DNA from: Triops longicaudatus
Taxonomy: Eukaryota > Arthropoda > Branchiopoda > Notostraca > Triopsidae
Length of the DNA: 64,000 nucleotides
Assembly (NCBI GenBank): GCA_022885665.1
Contig: JAGQDJ010000629.1
Location: 361,273 to 425,272 of the forward strand
Direction of reading: 5' to 3'
Shown: positions 12,070-29,129 of the stretch, piece after piece
Numbering within the stretch: position 1 is the stretch's first letter
Layout of the letters: every line of letters starts with the position of its first letter
Notes under the pieces: generated by a model
Seen by the model: the letters and a program-made list of their open reading frames with translations, nothing else
Told to the model about the DNA's origin: nothing
Database searches by the model: none
Made by a program: the position numbers and the translations under genes

Positions 12070-14873
12070 TCTGTCTTCCCGTCAATTTATGGATAAATCT
12101 TTCGAATTAATAAAATCCCAAAATAAGTCTTTGAGTGCATTACTTAATTGTACAAAGCGAAATAATTTCTCTTGTGACAATCCCAACTAAATGACGAAAT
12201 TTAACTGTTTTCAATTAGAAAATAATTTGCTCTAATGAATTTATTGCACCATGACGTCCAATTCCTATAATTGCTTTTTTTCTCGTAAAATTTTTATTTT
12301 GACTTGCAAGTTCAAAATTTATCACGAATTTTATACTGATTCTAAGCAACTTGGACTCACGGTCTAGTCATCCAATACTTTATTGTCGACAATTTGTAGT
12401 AAAAAGTTGAGCAACTTTCGTCAAACCACCTGAGCCATTTAACCCGCAACTCTCCTGTCAGAGAAATGTCTGGACTATAGCGTTTAGAAAGAAAAACTAG
12501 AATTTAAAATCAAATCGAATAATTAGTACAAATTGAGCTCTACCTCTAAAGCCAAATAAAATATCCGGTTGAGCTGCTTTAAAAAGTCTGAAGTCTAAAT
12601 GTAAAAAAAAATACTTGTAAAAAATGGCTTAAGCACTCTTTAGGCTCAAATAGTTTATTTGTTGTTCAGGACAGTGGAGAAAATTTACAAATTTAACTAC
12701 TCGTAATACAACGGACGCAAATGGTCTACAACAATGATTTTTAACTAACAGTCCTAGTGGCTATTGAAAAGCGTGCTAAATTTAAGTAGTCAGGATTGAA
12801 GAATGCTTCCATGAAATGTTAGCTTGTGGGGTGGAACGGAACTTACAAACCATTCCATTTTTCCGAAAATTTCTCTTCCAGCTACCGGTGCGGAAGAAAA
12901 TCTTAACAAGCCAACCGCTTCTTCTTTTAGGTCCTCGGAAATTTACACACGGTCTCTTTGTCTTTATAACGCAGCAAAGCATCTGCCGGCTTTCGCACCG
13001 CACACAAGGGGTCAAATGCCCATTGACCTTTCTTACCCCCCACACGAATGCCAACAATGCCAAGAATCATCTTCTTTCCAACCGTACCGGACTTCCCAAC
13101 CCGACTGGCCTCCCAACTCAGCTATCAGTAACATATCTTACAAACACCTGAAGATTCTGCAAATGATTACATTCCCTCATAAAAGGATTGATACATTGTC
13201 AGAAAATTTTCAAAAATGAAACAATCGAAAAATTGTCAGTAAAATATTTTCCTGTTCATTCACGATCATACGAAGGAGTATAGCATTTAGTGAACATACG
13301 AAATGATTACGTTAGCGTAAAGGGATACGGCAAGCGAAGAGGCTTTCACACACATGTTCTAGAAAGGGCGGAGCAGTGAACGCACACGTGTTCTCTGTAT
13401 GGGGGAGCAACCGTTAGTTAGTTAGCACGTGCCTATTCTATCAAGATTCGGCTTTCAGTGAGCTTGGAACTTTAAGCTTGTCATTGAAAACCTGAGCCTA
13501 GGTTCTGTATAGACTCTAAAGGGGAAAGGGCGGGGTCCGAAGGAGGAGGAGAGGCGGAAATGCTTTTTTCTTCGATTATGAACCGTTTGACAAAAAGCTT
13601 TTCTTCAAGCTACCTAATGCGTGGAGAGCATTGTGCCAAATCCCAGGTGTTGTCTGGATAGAATCTTTTTCTCCTGACATCTTCACTGCCCTTTTTTTCT
13701 TCCACATATTCTTCTAGATTTCTTGTTCGGAGTTTGGGTTACAGCTTGGCGGGAACCGGCTAAACGGAAGCAGGGGAGGAAATTGAGTAGTTGGTCGGTA
13801 GTCTAGTCGAGTCCAAGTCGGCGGTGACAGGAAATGTGTTGACCTTTGTTCAGGATCAGTGGAGTATTCACTTTCAGATTCCTCGCTGAAGAAACTTCTC
13901 GTTTCCAATTTCAAATTATTGGAGTAATCAGGGCGTTTCGACTGTCACACCAACGCGTGTTTCACACACGTTAGCATGCAACAGTGGACAGCTAGCCAGG
14001 ACTGATCGACGAGAAAAGCAAACGAAACTCACAGTTTTCAAAGAACAGCAGAAACTAAAAAGAAAAGAATTAAAAAAGTGTTTAAAAGTCCAGGGTTAAA
14101 TTTCATGTTTTGCTTACTTTAAGCCTTACTTTCACTCCGATTGCTGTCATCAAAGGACTGTTGGGCAGCGTTGAGCGACTGAACGGGGTAGAGGGAGAAA
14201 TGGAGTGTAGGGGGAACAAACCTTATTAGCATGCCATTGAGGAGCGAACGTGGAAAGGAAAAAGGAAGGGAAGTTGTTGGATTAGGAAAATTGCCCCCTT
14301 AATTTCAATGAAAACCAGCACGTGGTAACCGTACGCGTATCGACTTCAACGGATCACTTGTTTTGTGAAGTTGGGCCAGTTCAAAGATTGGAAGCTATTC
14401 GAAATGCGGGGGGTTTAAGTTCACCCTTGAGTGAGAAGCGTTGCATTTGACTCGGAGCGGTTAGAAAAAGCTTTGCAGTTGATCGGCTTCAATTACGTTA
14501 TGGAAACGTGAAAGAAGGGGAGTTGGGGGCGTTTGAGTCAAACATAAAATTAGGCTTTCATTAGTGCGTGATTATCGTTCGAAAATACAGGGTTGAACAC
14601 TAAAGCAATCGTTAAGAACATTTGTGAGAGGCAAAGACCCCTTTTTGAGGAACAATCACAGCAGAAGACCCCGATGGAAGTCCAAGACCTAGTTACTTAA
14701 ACTGAGTATCGCAAAAATGTAATGTCATTCGAGAGTAGATATTACCACTATATTAAACCTCATACTGAGCTCCCACAACATGTATTAAGTTTCAGACAAA
14801 TATGTTAGAAATATATTTTTTTATTTTAAGCTTTTATAGATTTTTTTATTGCTTAACAGTCCAGGCCAAAGCC
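12070..14873. other. Stretch without a recognised gene
   Basis: Overlapping open frames at 12782-13219 on both strands look like chance. A more protein-like minus-strand frame lies at 13714-13941. Nothing else is identifiable. Confidence 0.6.
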
Positions 14874-17842
<2,969 letters not shown>

Positions 17843-20800
17843 TAAATAGTGTTGCGTAAAGTTGGGTACGGAAGCAGCGAAGTTTATTCGGCTTCTGGAA
17901 TTTTTTGTCTTAAGCCTTGTGTATACAGTACATGTGTTTCTTGCTTCTAAGTGGGGGTTTCGGGGTGTTTTGAAGAATGAAGAGGAACATATAGGTGGTG
18001 TGTCGGGGGAGTTGGATAACCCCGCCCAAGCTGTGGCTTTTCATGTGGCAGAATTATATAGATCTGCGTTTAGGAACACGTCTTGATACTGGTACTAGAG
18101 ATGGTGTGGGGGGGCGGGAGACAGTTGCAGCTGGATGTAGTACAAGAAAAGCAAATCATGGGGTTCTGTAGCTACTCATTAACCAGAAAAAGAAAGAAAG
18201 TAAGAGTGACCGTTTTTAGGTGGGTGGCGGGTAAGGAGGGATTTGGACTGTAAAAGCTTTTTATCCTCAGCCCAACAACATATAAGTGTTAATAAGGGAG
18301 TTTGACGAGGCAACACACTGTCAGAAAGCTCCGCCTACTCTTTTGCTCTTCGAGCCCAGCATTACCCGCAAAACTGCCTCGACTGCCGCAGCTCTTCAAA
18401 CGGTGGGACAAGGCTTGGGCCACGCCTTCTTTTGTTTTCTTTCGCCAAAAGTTGCAATTAAGGAAGGAACATTGTTGCAGTTTACAACCCTCTCCTCAAT
18501 TTCACCGCGCTATGAATTGGGATTCACTCCAGGCAGAAGTTTATGCGACCCTTAGCGGAAAGTTCCATGAATTAGTACGTTAATTGAAGTTAATTTGAAC
18601 GCTTTGACACGCCCTTTCGGCAAATTAACTCCTTGCTTTATGTTTATTTTTTAGTGGGAGTATTTGGAACTCAAATGAACTTTGCAGCAGTTTTATTTTA
18701 AAAAAATATTCTAGGCTAATTTCAAATTTTTCTGCAAATAAAAAACTGCGAATGAATAAACCAGAAGAGACTACACACACGTACAATATTTTGCAATACT
18801 TAAGTATTTTAAAAATTAATTATATACGTACTAATTGGAACCCAATTTTCAGAAGCTAATTAGAAAATTGTTTACGTTTTAAATATAGTTGTTTTATAAC
18901 AAGTATTGCTATAGCTTAAAAAACATCAACAGATTCAATTAAACTGATTTTTTAAATCGGTAAATAATTATAATGTGTCAATTTGCAAAAATAACAAAAT
19001 TATCTCGCCAATATGAACCGAACGTAAAATATCAAATATTTTGCTGAAACGTAAATTTGGTTTCGAAACTTTTATTACTGAATGGAAATTTGCTTCCTAA
19101 TTTAATTGAAATTAGTTCCATCTCAAACTGAACAACGTATAATTTGAATGCCGTCATCCTATTTATTCTGAAACTCCCGCGGGGACTTTATATGAATCTA
19201 TATTTTAAGCACGTAAGATATCTCTCTCGTATGCTCATGACGTCATCTTATTAGGGAGGAAGACAACGTCTCGAGTTTTTGTCAGCCTTTCTCTGCTAAT
19301 CCGAAACGTAAATTCGGAAATGTAAACTTTCACTGCAGTAATTTGCACTTGATTTAAACCAGTTTGAAACTTTGTATTCTGAATTTGCACATAATCCTCT
19401 TGCTTACTTTGGATATAGTCTTGTTTGGTTACAGTATCTCAAAATCTGGGTGGGCTAAGGGCTATGTTTCATAAACTCTCAAAGCGCTATTCTGCAAGTT
19501 CCCTTTAACTGCTTGCCCAACAAGGCCATTAAAACCTTCATAGTAATTAATAACAGCAATCTTCCAAACGGTAAAATTATCCTTATGTGAAATATCCACA
19601 TTTCTAAGCAAGTTGGCTTCGTTAAAACTGATCCCTGAAGCCCGAAATCATAACCACAACTCCCGAGGCTTGTGACGTCTTACAACTGTCCAAGCTCCGC
19701 CCCTTGTACTCTTCCCAAAGTCCCTGCTTTAATTTCTCGTAGTACCCTGACAATAATAGCCTACTGTTGAGAAAAAATTGATAAATGCAACATAATAAAT
19801 TCATATTAACCTATTTTTAAAAAGAATCAAATTACCATTTAGCTTAAATTATCACCAATCAAAATCGTAAAATATCACTGAAGACAAATATTTTCAATTC
19901 TGCATGACTAAATTCAGGTATGTTCGATTCCATTGCTGTTTATTGCAAGATAAAATATATTACGGCAAAACTTCCTGTACTTTTCATTGTGTATTTCAAC
20001 GCATAGACGGTCATTGCATTCCAATTTCTTTTCCAAAAATGGGTGGAGTTAAGGAGGGTACTTTTTACCCCATTTTATTGTCGGGATCGTGCTGTTGGAT
20101 AAAGGCGTTGCTCAATACACAGGTATAGAGTAACTTTTTGATTGTTCGCCAGTCTCAGTAATAACCTGAAGGTGGGGTAAACTAAGCGCACACATAAAAA
20201 GGGCATTTTTTCGTAACAAATCGTGAGGCTTCTTATCCCCAGCCAAAAGGTGCTTAGCCAGGGCTTGCGGCCAGCATAAAAAATGCCCGACCGAAAAGCC
20301 TTAGGAGAGAACGTAATGGCCGGTACATTAAAGACGAGCCAACCAATGCCCAAGTTATTTGAGTCATAAAAATACTAGGCTCACGCCCCAACCATAAAAA
20401 GCGTCTTTGAGTGCTAGCGACCCCTACCATTAATTTTTACCTGGCTTATTGAGAGGCTTCTCGGTGCCTTTTTTCTTAATTTTCAAGCCTACTCGGAAAT
20501 ACTGGGCTAACTTCCTCGAGTTTTAACACTATACTTAGGGCTAATGTCATGGGTAAAAATTCACCCCAAAAAATCGTACTCCGTGTTTTTTTCTCGAAAA
20601 TTTTTGAAAGATAGTATGAACAGGTCACTTCAGCTCCTGGCGCCCGATGTCTGTAAAAAAAAAGGGAGATTGTTTTTCGACAAGGATCTAATTTTCTGGC
20701 GGATTTTGTTGGGGGATAAAGAAGAAGGTAAAGGGAGGAAGGGGTTACACCCCCTTGGCGCCTCCTAATTTCCTTAATTTTTGGTGTCGACGATGCAAAA

Positions 20801-23800
20801 CTTGTGGCGGCGTCTTTTTTATTTCTTTTTTTTTCCCTCCTAAATGTACCCATAGCGGTTTAGCGCAAAATTCATGTGCATGTCAATCTTTCCGAGTCAG
20901 TTGTAAAGGCTCCGATGACCGGTTTGGATGTTAAGTAAGTTTATGTTAGTGTGAAGTGATTACTACCGAGTGGAGTATAAAGGCAAGCAGAATTTGTTTG
21001 CTGTGTGAAATACTTCAAGTGTCGAGTGATTACTTTCTGTATAGATGCTTTTGGATTTGTCAGGAAAATTAATTTTTTCACAAGTTCCCCCTTAAATACC
21101 ATTATTTTTATAGTTCTCTTTATTTTATAGTTAATTAAGAGCTTTAGTTAGTGATAATTTTTTGGGCTGTTCAGCAAGTTGTGGTACGAGTTGGCGTAGG
21201 GAAATAGTGAGCGGCTGTAGCTTAACTCTTTTGCCCATGTCAACTAGGCGAAAGACACGGCCCACCCATGTAGCAACTTATGGACACGCATTCACACGAG
21301 TGGCAGGAAATTTCGTGGACTGGAATACTGCAATTCTGACCAGAGAAAACCGTAAGTGGTCCGATAGTCAGGCTATAGAAATTGGAGGGTAGGGAGTCAA
21401 TGAGGCTTGTCGTTTTCCTGCTTCCGGCGATGGAAATTGTCACCTTTGGCGTAGCTACTAATAGGAGCGTGTATGTTTACTCATTATTGGCAGTTGACCA
21501 CATTGAGGGTTGACTGATTAGAATGAGCTAATGAAGATTGCAGGCAAGCAGATCAGCGTGAGGTCCGAAGTGTGATGAGTTCAATTTGGGCCGCAGGCCA
21601 AGAAAGATCTTAATCATTACTAGCCAGCCGAGTTAACAGTAGAATTGTTATAAGAGGTCTTAGAAAGCGGAATGCTTTGGCGATGACTCACGTTTTCTAA
21701 TTGTCTGCTGTGTGATAATAAGTTTTAGATACCGCATGGGATGAAATATTTATAATTCTGACAACCGACGTGAACCTTACTATAATATTAAGTATAAACA
21801 TGAATCCAATACTGTAAGAAAATTGGAAGCTTTGGAGAACGTCTACTACGAGCGATAGCTGCAAAAACGCGAGTAAAATAGAATCTTGGAAGAAGCACGA
21901 TTTTCTTATTGGTCTGAGTTGCAATTATTCCAAATAAATTATGTAATTAAGGAGCTTTGCACGAAATACAGAGGAGAAAATTGTTCGTTCTTTTTAAACT
22001 TACACCATTTAGCTCACAATAATATTAAATACTAAAATCATATTGAATACAGCCTTAAAATAGCATTTTCTGTATTCCGTTAGAAAGCAAGGCTTCAGCG
22101 TCATAAATAGAGAATTTATAGTGTTACTACTACATTTCGAGTTATCAACGTGTCACAAAAATCCGCAATAAGTGTGAAACTGATATAGCAGATACTCCAA
22201 TCACACAACACGACAGCGGAAAAACTTGTTAACCTGTAATCTACATTAGTGATAAAAGATTAAAGTAGAATTCAATGTTAGAAAGCCGAATGTCAACTTT
22301 TTGACGCAGTACTTGTGTATGTTTTGCGTGTAAATGGATTTTAAGAAATTTTCACTACATTGAGACGAATATTCCTCAGTTTTAGCGGTGTAGCAAGCTC
22401 GTCTTAATCTCTTCTGAACAAACACTCGTAATCGAGCATTGCAAAGTAACATTAGTGAAGGAAAACAAAGAAATTTTGAAATCTGGCAACAATTCTAATT
22501 GCTCAGCTTGATATTTCAGATCATTAGGCAACCATATAACTTTACATGTAATCAAATAACCATATACATTACAGTATTTGCATATTGCTCATTTAATTAT
22601 ATGTGTTACAATTGTAGACATTTGCTAATTTAAAAGCCTCAATTAGTTTATATAGGCTTGGACATAGCTCGCTACATTTATTCAGTTTTGATTATACGAT
22701 CTGTGTTTTGAAGCTTTACCGTATATATTTGAGGTTTCCACTGCACGGTGTATTTTGTTTTCGTTGCTAAGCGCTCGTCGTACCTTGGGTGTTTCGTATT
22801 ATCTTCTAAAAAGTGTTATCTAAGCTGTTAAGCAGAGAAATAGTAAGTTTATTAGCGTAGTGTTCATCTACTCTTGAACCTCCCATAACTCAAGTATATT
22901 TGTCCCAATTCATTATCCAAAAACACCTCCATCCCAGCCGTTAATTCGCTTAATTACCTCGTCTTCTAAACTTCCCATACGGTACCTTTAATCCCCAGCA
23001 TTGGGCGCAACTTGCAGCGGTAATTGCTGGTTGTAAACCGAGACCATAAGTAACGTCATTACTCTTACGTTCTTTTGGGCTCCAAACGAGCAACGTTGTG
23101 CAATACTATCGCCTCCCCTCTTCTTTGCTAATACGTAGTTCGTTCGATAAATGAGAATATTGGCGCTCTTTTGACCCTTACTTCACCTTCTTCCCCTTGA
23201 ACCCCCCTTTTCAACAAAAGAGCAGCAGCCACTATCCCTGCGTTTGAGATCACTACTCTAAAGGCTCAGTATTTAGTCGTTAGTAACCTTTCTCTTTTTC
23301 CCCCTTTGTTTCTTATCTCCGCAAAGCCGGTCGCTGTTGCGGTGCCAAGCCGTCGTAATTAGTAAAACGTTATGCTCGTGCAGATGGGACTCGATGGGTC
23401 TTTGCCTCGTTTAACATGAATTTCCCTCCGTTTCCTTCCATCCAACTCCACTTAACCGTCACGAACGACACACATGTAAAACTGCAGTTCACGTTTGGTT
23501 GACTTGTTGGGCCCGTCACCGCGCATTCAGGTCTCTCATACCTTTAGTTCCCCGCAACTGATAACTAAAACAAGACGAAGAAAAAATTCTGGTCCTGGGG
23601 AAATTACTAATCCCCTTCAGGGCCAGCATGGACTATTTTACTAGTTCACTTTGTTACGTTTGCGCGCCGAGTTTTTAACAGTCAGCCATAGACGACTTGC
23701 CTCCCATTTTTTACACATGGTAATAAGTTGCGGCATTGGCTTCACACAAGCCTCGGCAAACGACGCTGAGCTGAATGGGTAAAGAGTTTTCCAATGACTT

Positions 23801-26800
23801 TGGGCCCTCGCTTCGCCCTATTACGGCGGATGCAAAGTATTTTTTTTTTTGGTCTAAAAGATATTGTCGACAGACAACTTAAAAAGTTTTTTAACTGTGC
23901 ACCCTTTTTTGTTATTTTGTCAGACAAAGAGTTCTTAAAAGACTCAGTATATAAATAGCAAAGGCTTAGAAAAGAGTAGTTTGGTTACAAAATAACCCGA
24001 ACCCAAAAGCGGCCAAGGCAACTAAAGGGGTTTATGCAAATGAGCTGCGTAGAACCAATCAGTTTCACGTTTTTGGTTTATGGGACATGCTTGCGCTTAT
24101 AGACACACCGGAGTTGTAAGATTTCCTTCGGGTGGGGGCATGAAGGTGGCGGGGGAAAAAAGTTGCATCTCAAGATCGAGAGAGACTAGATGACCCTCAC
24201 ATAAAACCTATTTATGCCAGTTAAGTCGTTGTAAAAAGAGGTTTCTTCTCCACCTTGAATCGTGCATCATACTACTTCTTCTTTTGCTGCCCTTTGCATG
24301 CTGGCGTATGCAAATTAGCTTGAAATATTAGCAAAAGTTTGGAACCTTTGAGCTTTAACAGCCCTTTAGAAAAACGAGCAATGTCTTCGGCGAGCCTTCC
24401 AAAAGAATGCTAGCCATTATTCTTGGAAAAAATTGTCGAAAATTATTCGAGGGCTTCTTTTTCGAAAGGAGTTTTACGAGTAAGGAAGTATTTAGAGTGT
24501 TTAACACGAAAGTACTGCATATAAGCTCGATTGGTGATCGTACCATTACTAAATTTTTAAAATATTCCATTAGAATCTAGAATAGTTTTGTATTAATGAA
24601 AGAATTATTATTCAAAATGGTGACTGATTTCAAGGAAACGAAAATGAAGTCAGTGGATGGAATGTATAACAGCAAAGTGTGCGGAGTTTTGTGGCTTTTT
24701 AAGGTGCCGTATTTATTAAAAAATCCATTGAGTTTTATGCCTTTGGGACGCCAGCGTTTCAGGTTTTATTGCGTTCATTTAGATTTCATAGCTCGGAGTT
24801 AATTAGAAATGGGTACTTGGCTATTGTCGAGTATACATGAAACGCATACAGCGAGAAACGTTTGGGCGATTTGATGGGTGCTTGAGCGGAGCCATTTTGG
24901 CTCGGGTTGGGGGAGCAACTTGGCGTAGAAGGAAAATTAAGTTTTGCTGGTAAGCAAGTTTCGCATGAAGCACTGTCCGTCAAGGAGCATTTTTTAAAAT
25001 TCGTATTCTGAAGGACTTTTTGATCGACGGATAGGAAATGGACTCGTGCCATATTGAGAGACTTTCCAATTTACGTGCAGGGATTATTACATGCACTACA
25101 CATGGTGCATATAAATGACGCTCATTTTGTTAGTTGCGCTCTGCATTTTCTACTGCTTGTTGTTTCCTGGGAAATTTGTCAGCCCAACTTCAACATTTGC
25201 ACACATCTCGCATGTTCGTAAGTTTACAATTTATTCTGACAACAATTAGAGATACAATTACCTCGTCATATGAGATATGACGTCCAGTCTAGTTGCCGAA
25301 CAGTTCTGCATGAACGCATCCTTAGCAGGTGCGAAAGATCTATTGTTAGTGATACATTGCGCTGTACAGTACTTCTGCGCGGTTACAGTAGTAGGTACGC
25401 GTACTAAATGCCCTATACAAGAGTTCTGGCTCCCAAAATTAGAAGGCAGGTGGTTGATAACGGCGTTTTTATATCAAAATGCAGTTTCAGTTTCTTGCGT
25501 TGGAAAGTTAGTTTACGAGACAACATGTGTTAGGAAACTCGCTGAGATAATATATCAACGCCTTGTACATGCATGTTGACTCCCAAAACTGGTCGCGATT
25601 CACCTTCTGCAAAAAACATTGCAATTAAAAATACGGTACGCTATTATATTCAAATATTCACGGAGAAAGAAATGCGTGTTTGATCCACAGCTGTAATAAT
25701 AAAGTTATTAACCTGAGACTGCAATAGAAAAATCACGTATCACTTCATCTGAAGCCATTTTAATCAAAGACACGTCATTTTTCTTGTATTGAATACCACG
25801 TTAAACAATTCAGTACAAACATGTTGTGGGAAAAAAGCATTCACAGAACACGATTAAATATAACAGTAATTCTTATTACTCGCATACTTTCTTAACACTC
25901 TGATACATTCATAGAAATGGAACTATTTCTCACAAGTGTCGAGAAAAACGGAAGAATGTTATAAACTCAAATTTCACTAAATAGATAACACCATTAGTGG
26001 TAACGCAATAGCTGCCACTTTGTAGTCCCAGTTGTTATATTTCTTGTCGGCAATAGTTACATTTAGCATTTTTGTTATGGTTGATCTTGGTATGTTCTGA
26101 AGAATGCTAATTCCAAGTGTGGTAGTTGATTCGAAGTTTCATTTAAATTTGAATTCAAGAAAATTGTATCAAATTTAGTTCCTTAGGGTTATCATTTTAA
26201 ATCCTTAGGACTTCTAAACCTAAACATGAAGGCATTAGTTACGCATTCCTGAATACTCTTTGCAGTTACTACATTTTAAGAGGCTTAATTCTAGACAGGT
26301 TTAATCCATAGCGTTTCTTGTTATTTCTAAGCTGCAAGTTTGTAGTAATTGCCAAATTTTTTGTAGTAAGTGCCAAATGCCTAAGTGGTTACGTCCTAGA
26401 TTTCATGACTTTGATTAGAGCCTAGCATTACTTTGCAAAAGATGTGGGGTTTGTTTGGGTCTCAATTATTCGTGCTCCGTTGCACCAAATTCACATGCAG
26501 TTTCAGAAAAAAAGTCCGCAGCTTGTTTCTGCATTGCGTGTGGCTGTCCACGTCAGTGTTTATGGCAAACGTGAAGGAAATTTGCAGCTAATTTTGAAAC
26601 CAAAACCTTTCTTTGTGCAAGTTCATTTTTCTATATCCCGTTTGTTGCATGTGGGACCCGTAGCATGCTACGAAAAAAGGCAGGTGTTTTTCTAAGTTGT
26701 CCTTCCTGCTATTTGGGTATGAGCATTGTCCTTAGCTAAAAACCCGGGCCCAAAACGTTTTCCTGTGCATGGAACAGACGCAGGAAACTTGTTGGATTTA

Positions 26801-27920
26801 TTGTTGCCTTCATTTCGTGCATATCAAGCTTGAAGGTTGCTTGATTGGTCTGGGCCAAACGAAAAACGAGAAAACTCTTTACGTGTATACTCGGTATAAG
26901 TCACAGTATACAAGACTCTTTTCCCCCACCATTTGAACGACACGCGAAAATGCACTGAAAGAAATTTATTCCGGCCTGGACGGTAGGACTGAGTAATGTG
27001 TCTTTCATCAGAGAATGAAACAAAACGCCAGACAATGAAGCCAAAAAGGTTCCGTATGTCGATCTCCGTGCTGACAGCGCACCGTTGTCTTGGCCGGAGA
27101 ATCGCTTTTGGCGACAGATACACTATCCAACATAACAGAAAACTTAAAAAAAATCATTCTTTCGGCTTTTTCATGTGTATTGGCTAACTTGCGGCCTTTA
27201 CTTTAAAAAAGAATGAAGCTCCTGTTATACTTAATCCTTAATGACGGTAAGTTTTCAGGAAAGTGCCTTTTGCTCGTGTTGTGCATGTCTCGTGCACATA
27301 GTCTTCCAACGCCGTAACTACGATGGTCGGAAAACCTCGTTGGTATACACCGAGTAGGCAGTTGATACTAAGAAAATGGCCAAAAAAATTAGTGGATGGT
27401 GCATAGTGACTTTTGCTGGAAGAGAGCTCTCCACCGCTCTGTGGGCGAAGTGCCATGAAATTACTGTCTAACTTTGATATCTGAAGTCATAAAAAAAACT
27501 TTCAACGCTGGTTGTTTCACAGGGCCTCTTATTCTTTCAGTCCGTATTCGTTTTTTCTGTAATTTAGGCCTATCTTGAATTCAGATTTGTCCGATCGAAA
27601 CAAATCAGCGTTGCTACACTAAAATATCTATACTAATAAATGTATTAAAATATTTAAAAACTATTCTCTTGTTGATTTGTCGAGGTAGAATGTTCAGTTT
27701 GTGTACTAAATTGTAATGAAACCTCTCAGTGTCATTCTCTTACATCGATGCATGACGATAACAAAATACTATCTCTAATAGCAAAAATGTAACGTGTCTT
27801 TTTTAATCACTTATCATGGCCTTTTTCCGAAACAGAACGTGTCTTGATTGCGTGTTATTAAAAAGCATCGACATGGCAGCCATTGGCTAGCTGCAGATTG
27901 GATGCCTAATGAACCAAATG
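17843..27920. other. 10 kb without a recognised gene
   Basis: AT-rich with scattered short open frames. A pair GGGCATTTTTT (20201-20211) and AAAAAATGCCC (20278-20288) forms a short inverted repeat. An imperfect hairpin is near 23589-23622. An imperfect 18-base tandem repeat (TTTGTAGTAA[T/G]TGCCAAA) occupies 26339-26377. GCCATTTT-type sites occur at 24891, 25754 and 27373. Confidence 0.6.
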
Positions 27921-28003
27921 GTAAAAAAAGAGAAAAGAAAACATTTGCTCAATAATACTCTACTTTTCTTACCGTTAAAGCTCTTGTCCTTGCCTGAGCA
28001 GAG
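27921..28003 (+). repeat. Left arm of a diverged long inverted repeat
   Basis: The reverse complement of 27943-28003 matches 29028-29088 over 61 bases with about 7 mismatches (shared blocks CTCTGCTCAGGCAAG, AAAAGTAGAGTATT and TTGAGCAAAT). The similarity continues outward through a CT-rich block (27921-27942). It may be the terminal inverted repeat of a degenerate DNA element of about 1.2 kb, or an inverted duplication. Confidence 0.85.
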
Positions 28004-29027
28004 TCACTGTTTTCCACGGTTGGGCCTTTAAATAATGTCAAAAAAATAGTAAAATAAATACGCCTCCGTTTCTCCACGAATTTGCGACGAAAATTTTAAC
28101 ACGAAGGTATACCCAGGAACGAAAGAGAATTCAATTCTGCGTGTATTGAACCACTTTACTTCGTTTTGCCCTATTATTTGTATCCTTTCCTTCTCATTTC
28201 TTTTTCTCTTTATATGCTTCAGTACTCACCTTGTGAACCTCATTGGGGAAATGAAAAGGTGGACAACTAAGGACGGCACTGCGAAAAGGAGTCCCAAGAA
28301 ATCCGTTTCCTAGTCAACTTTTCAAAAGGTTGTCGTCATCGCTCGTCTCTGTCGGAAAGTACCCGGCTGCGTGCATGTTTTCAGCCCGGCACCGTAGCCT
28401 AGCGCATGGCAGGGGCAAAGAGAGAAAAGGAAACAGCGGGAAGATTTGACAAGTTGACTACAAACCCCCTGCTGCGTCTTCTCCACTCCATTAAAACACT
28501 CTCTTTTGAAAAACCCTAGGGTTTTCCACTGTTGGGTGCTATGCTAACCTTTTCGCGGCCTTGATGGCCCCTGCCAAGTACCGTCATGTCCCACATGATG
28601 ACAAGCAAATTACTCCGACGCGAGTCCGAAAAGAACAGGAAAAGAGCAGAGATGAGGACGACGATGTGAGAGATGGCAGAGCCGCCCGTTGCTTACCATT
28701 CAAAATCCCCTACGAATTCGTTGCACCTTTCGCAAGCTCGAGGAACATGGTGTCTTCCCCCCAGGTTCATCCTCCGCTTTGCTAAATACGCTCACGGGCA
28801 TGTCCGTGCGTGCAAGGATACGGAGATGGGTGCGATTTATCTGGATCGTTGGCCGTGGAAGGATTTTTAGCTTGAAAGTAGCGAAAGTTCTATGCAGATC
28901 AGAATCCTTTCAAAGCGATGCGGTTCTCTTCAGTTGGTTTGTTTGTTAGTATCCAACAAATGAGGCCAAATAGGGTCAAGGGGGTTTGGGTAGTAGGGTA
29001 AAATGTTTCTTTCCGTCAAGTGGGTGT
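28004..29027. other. GC-richer interior between the inverted-repeat arms
   Basis: No transposase or other recognisable protein is encoded. Small overlapping plus-strand open frames lie near 28561-28949. The motif GTTTTCCAC-N-GTTGGG occurs at about 28009 and again at 28521. The palindrome AAAACCCTAGGGTTTT lies at 28510-28525. If this is an element, it is non-autonomous. Confidence 0.4.
28510..28525. repeat. 16-bp perfect palindrome AAAACCCTAGGGTTTT
   Basis: A self-complementary site in the GC-richer interior described above, directly followed by the second copy of the GTTTTCCAC-type motif. Function unknown. Confidence 0.95.
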
Positions 29028-29129
29028 CTCTGCTCAGGCAAGCACAAAAGTTTTAAAGGTACCAAAAGTAGAGTATTCTTGAGCAAATGCGGCAACGACA
29101 GGTTAGTTAGTTTTCTTTTCTCTTTTTAC
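29028..29129 (-). repeat. Right arm of a diverged long inverted repeat
   Basis: Counterpart of the arm at 27921-28003. It carries an extra 21 bases (29089-29109) between the core match and the outer TTTTCTTTTCTCTTTTT block. I cannot identify a target-site duplication outside the arms. Confidence 0.85.

Noticed and set aside
14830..14873. Retroposon 3' end with a microsatellite tail before the first TTA array
   Set aside because: The sequences before the two arrays share nothing, so there is no evidence of a common element.
28228..28277. Minus-strand 49-nt segment before CACAAG|GTGAGT
   Set aside because: The donor is strong but the peptide is short and unrecognised, and no other exon of a downstream gene is visible.
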